Shown here in pieces: positions 56,942 through 59,193 of a DNA stretch of 59,193 nt. The DNA comes from Oligoflexia bacterium (GTDB taxonomy: Bacteria > Bdellovibrionota_B > Oligoflexia > Oligoflexales > JAGOVF01). A model generated the notes under the pieces. The model did not search any database, was not told the origin of the DNA, and was given only the letters and a program-made list of their open reading frames with translations. The translations under genes and the position numbers were made by a program. Positions within the stretch are counted from its first letter, which is position 1, and the number at the start of each line of letters is the position of its first letter. Location of the stretch: assembly GCA_030432875.1 (NCBI GenBank), contig JAUILP010000016.1, positions 1 to 59,193 of the forward strand, read 5' to 3'.

Positions 56942-57829
56942 ATGCTAGCGATATACCCTGAATTACTGCAACTGGCGGCTGAAAAAGACATCGAAACTCT
57001 TGCCATCCGAGCGCGTAAATATTTTTGTCACGAGGAAGAGGCGACGAAACCACAGCTTGACTTGCTCCACCTCAGCCAAAACATTGGCATAGCCCTCAAA
57101 AGTAGCAATCATAGTTTTTTTGCTACCCTGGTCTGTGTTGATAAACTTGGCGAATTTAAAGTTAGCGGCTTAATTAACGAAGCATTTACCCCAACAGATC
57201 AGCGCTTCCTACTTGCTCATATTATAGGGCACTTATTCTTACACATTATACCCAAGATCGCCAAAAGTGAAATTGATGGCAGTATTGGCTTTCAAGAATC
57301 ATCTTGTCCCTTAAAGCTCGCCCTGAGTGAAGCCGCCCATGACATCCAAGAACAGGAAGCCACTGATTTTGCCTTGGCTTTGCTGATGCCTAAGGGGATG
57401 TTTTTAAGAGCTCAAAACAAATTGCGTCAGGTGAGAAATGTCGCAAATTTCTTTGGACTACATCCTCACGCGGTGGAACTCCGCCACGCCCGGCTTGAAC
57501 GAGGTAAAGGAATTATCCCAAATAGCTTCATCATGGCGGAAAAGCTGGTTGAAGAAGAAAAATCCCTTAAGCGCCAGGGAGCTGAAATTAAAACTGTTCA
57601 GAAGAAAAATATTGGCAAACCCCTTAGCGTTGATAGCATCAAAGAAGAGCCTAGGGCGAAACCTTTAAAAAACCGAGGCACTATTCCACCCCAACCGCCG
57701 ACTAATGATGTCAGAGCCTCCCTAAAAAAGTCGCCATTACCATCTTCCATTTCTCATCTTAAGGGTATGGAAAAGATTAGAACCATCGCCAAAATGATCG
57801 AGGAACAAAAGCAAAATAAGGAAGAATAA
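56942..57829 (+). CDS. ImmA/IrrE-like (M78) protein lacking the catalytic Glu
   Basis: 295 residues. The N-terminal half matches the ImmA/IrrE (DUF955) fold: QRFLLAHIIGHLFLH corresponds to the family pattern RFTLAHELGHYLLH, and EQEATDFALALLMPKGMF to EREANxFAAxLLMP. The zinc-ligand His93, His97 and the downstream Glu137/139 are kept. The catalytic Glu of HExxH is replaced by Ile94 (HIIGH), so proteolysis is not expected. After residue about 200 there is a charged, probably disordered tail. No HTH domain or XRE partner gene is adjacent. GAGGGG 8 nt before the ATG is a good ribosome site. Confidence 0.78.
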   Translation: MLAIYPELLQLAAEKDIETLAIRARKYFCHEEEATKPQLDLLHLSQNIGIALKSSNHSFFATLVCVDKLGEFKVSGLINEAFTPTDQRFLLAHIIGHLFLHIIPKIAKSEIDGSIGFQESSCPLKLALSEAAHDIQEQEATDFALALLMPKGMFLRAQNKLRQVRNVANFFGLHPHAVELRHARLERGKGIIPNSFIMAEKLVEEEKSLKRQGAEIKTVQKKNIGKPLSVDSIKEEPRAKPLKNRGTIPPQPPTNDVRASLKKSPLPSSISHLKGMEKIRTIAKMIEEQKQNKEE

Positions 57830-58250
57830 AGAGAAAGTCAGGAATAACACCTTGAGGAATTTTTTTCTGAGTATTTAATTTAAAGGAGCAACAAGTATCT
57901 CTTCATAAAAGTAAAGTGGTCAAAACTGAAAAATTACCAATTTGAAGCGCTGAGATTTTCTGGTCAGTGTTTAGTTTTATACTAAAATCTTATGGACTCA
58001 CATAAAAATCAAGAGCTGAGAATCAATTCGTCTTTCTGTGTGAAATCCAATTTCAGAGTTATTATTTTGTATTCATTTCACAATTTTAAAAATTGTCTTT
58101 CTGATAATCACCTATTTTTTATTTCATCAATTCAGGATACTAAATTTCGTTAACCGCATCTCTATTTTTAAAGTCTTAAGTAGCTACCTTTTTTTCCCGA
58201 AGAGATGAGTGGACTTCAATTTTATAGAAAATCGTTTGGAGTGACCTAAA
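57830..58250. other. Promoter region of the B12/PAS gene pair
   Basis: About 420 bp, very AT-rich, with no open frame of note. The stretch holds the promoter for the 58251 gene, but no -35/-10 pair is convincing. I looked for B12-riboswitch features and saw none. Confidence 0.4.
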
Positions 58251-58901
58251 ATGGCTATAGATGAATTATATGATACTTATTTACAGGCATTAAAAAGTGG
58301 TAACCGAGTGCATTGCACTCAAATCGTACAGTCTCTTTTAGAAGACAATATGCCGATCCCAGATTTGTACCAAAATTTCTTTCAACGCGGCATGTACGAC
58401 ATCGGGGTTTTGTGGGAGAAAAACCAAGTTTCTGTTGCCGTTGAACACATTGCAACAGCCATAACTGAAGGGCTTATGGCCCAGGTGTATCCTAAACTCT
58501 TTGATTACCCTAAAAATGGCCATACCGTGGTTGTTGCATGTATTTCCCAAGAATTTCATCAAATTGGCGCAAAAATGGTTGCAGATATTTGTGAATTGGA
58601 AGGCTGGGATAGTTTTTTTGTCGGCGCTAATACCCCTAACGACCACCTCCTTTCTCTTATTGGCGAAAAATCACCAGAATTAATCGCCCTATCTGTGAGT
58701 CTAAGTATTTCTATGCCAAATCTTATTAATGTTCTAACAGAAATTTCGGCGGCCTTCCCAATGATTCCGATAATAGTGGGAGGGCAAGGTGTTATTGAGA
58801 CAGATGACAAGGGGATTTTAGTCTTTTCTCAAGTAAGTATTCTTAAAACGATAACTCAGTTACAAAATCATTTGAAAACTATTGGGGAAATAGCCGCATG
58901 A
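58251..58901 (+). CDS. Cobalamin-binding-domain sensor protein
   Basis: 216 residues in two parts. A helical B12-binding-2 cap (about 1-80, with DIGVLWEKNQVSVAVEHIATAITEGLM) is followed by a Rossmann B12-binding domain (about 88-205). The key cap pattern (helix with VAxEHxAT) is present. The base-off ligand motif DxHxxG appears altered: the text reads SQEFHQIGAKMVADICELEGWD, giving EFHQIG (Glu instead of Asp, His and Gly kept). Such proteins often act as light or ligand sensors feeding a kinase. It overlaps the following PAS gene by 4 bp, so the two are coupled. Confidence 0.85.
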   Translation: MAIDELYDTYLQALKSGNRVHCTQIVQSLLEDNMPIPDLYQNFFQRGMYDIGVLWEKNQVSVAVEHIATAITEGLMAQVYPKLFDYPKNGHTVVVACISQEFHQIGAKMVADICELEGWDSFFVGANTPNDHLLSLIGEKSPELIALSVSLSISMPNLINVLTEISAAFPMIPIIVGGQGVIETDDKGILVFSQVSILKTITQLQNHLKTIGEIAA

Positions 58902-59101
58902 AAAGATTTGTTTGGAATGAAAACCTCTTTAGATCCATAAGCCAAAATCTTTCGTCACTTATAATGATCGTAGATCAGGGACACAGGATTATTTACTCAA
59001 ATCAAATAGCTGTTGACGTATTTGGGGGAAACTTAATTGGCTTATTACTTAATGATGTCTTAACGGGGGGTATGTCCCATTTAATGTTGAAATTCATTTA
59101 A
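58898..59101 (+). pseudogene. PAS-domain sensor kinase, cut short after about 55 residues
   Basis: The frame begins with ATGA overlap to the B12-sensor gene and gives the start of a PAS domain (LSSLIMIVDQGHRIIYSNQIAVDVFGG). It then changes character after about residue 55 (GGMSHLMLKFI) and stops. A complete PAS is about 100 residues and a kinase several hundred, so the gene looks interrupted. The likely cause is an insertion near 59070-59100, followed by what may be the 3' end of a minus-strand transposase gene. The alternative is a natural frameshift. Confidence 0.55.
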
Positions 59102-59116
59102 CAACTCCCCGCCAAA

Positions 59117-59193
59117 TTATGCAACTTTCTTTTCTTCTTTCCTAACGACAGAATCTTTGTTTCTCAACGCATCAACCAATATAGGCATATGTT
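59117..59193 (-). mobile_element. Possible 3' end of an insertion-sequence transposase
   Basis: On the minus strand, the frame from the window edge encodes HMPILVDALRNKDSVVRKEEK and then KVA and a stop at 59117-59119. It directly abuts the truncated PAS gene. A transposase C-terminus is plausible (ILxxALRxK is reminiscent of IS110-type endings), but 24 residues are too few to be sure. It could be an ordinary gene. Confidence 0.35.

Noticed and set aside
57830..58250. Possible cobalamin riboswitch upstream of the B12-binding sensor
   Set aside because: The conserved B12-box and GC-rich core are not seen; the region is plain AT-rich DNA.
1..59193. CRISPR arrays, tRNA and rRNA genes
   Set aside because: No regularly spaced repeats, no T-arm (GGTTCGAATCC-like) sequences and no rRNA-like conserved stretches were seen on either strand.

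Overview
The window is about 59 kb of AT-rich, gene-dense bacterial chromosome. It carries core metabolism (purE/purK, hemN, pyc, coaD, fadD, rsmD, rnhA), flagellar fliD, many lipoproteins and secreted proteins of unknown function, a TIGR02147-family regulator, and a secreted protein with a GNGGDGVVC motif. From memory of where those last two families occur, together with the large TPR proteins, the best guess is a free-living or predatory member of the Bdellovibrionota/Oligoflexia. No rRNA or tRNA gene is present to confirm this.

Layout. Positions 1-897 hold the 3' part of an Hpt/HATPase histidine kinase. Positions 1021-2958 (minus) hold fliD and a small FliT-like gene. Positions 3188-7260 hold a two-gene operon: a giant TPR protein and a TPR lipoprotein. 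Positions 7250-10494 (minus) hold hemN-purE-purK. Positions 10781-13879 hold a GH127 glycosidase and galactokinase. Positions 13880-15972 are gene-poor: a palindromic intergenic element, one small lipoprotein and long non-coding stretches. Positions 15973-21016 hold a coiled-coil/zinc-ribbon membrane protein, a TldD/TldE pair and a universal stress protein. Positions 21160-24618 hold pyruvate carboxylase.

Positions 24671-33788 are the most striking part: a compact five-gene ion-homeostasis cassette. It encodes a CPA-type antiporter, TrkA, TrkH, a 1409-residue protein fusing a CPA2 antiporter to a helical region, an AAA+-like ATPase and a winged helix, and an MscS channel. The junctions are very tight (0, 4 and -1 bp for the last four genes). 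K+ uptake, cation/proton exchange and pressure release would therefore be made together, with an ATPase covalently attached to one transporter.

Positions 34101-39856 carry an L,D-transpeptidase lipoprotein, a secreted protein, a PlsC acyltransferase, and three small membrane proteins leading into a CpaC/RcpA-like secretin. Positions 39957-47622 hold corA, a DUF2797 protein, an M3 oligopeptidase, fadD, rsmD (apparently with a non-standard start codon), coaD and sixA. Positions 47771-53892 hold secreted proteins, a TIGR02147 regulator, rnhA and a scramblase-like protein. Positions 54266-57829 hold a trypsin-like lipoprotein, cutA, a DUF4097 protein and an ImmA/IrrE-like protein that has lost its catalytic glutamate. 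The right end has a B12-binding sensor gene overlapping a PAS protein that is cut short close to what may be the end of an insertion sequence.

All calls come from reading the sequence and recalling family motifs; no database search was run.
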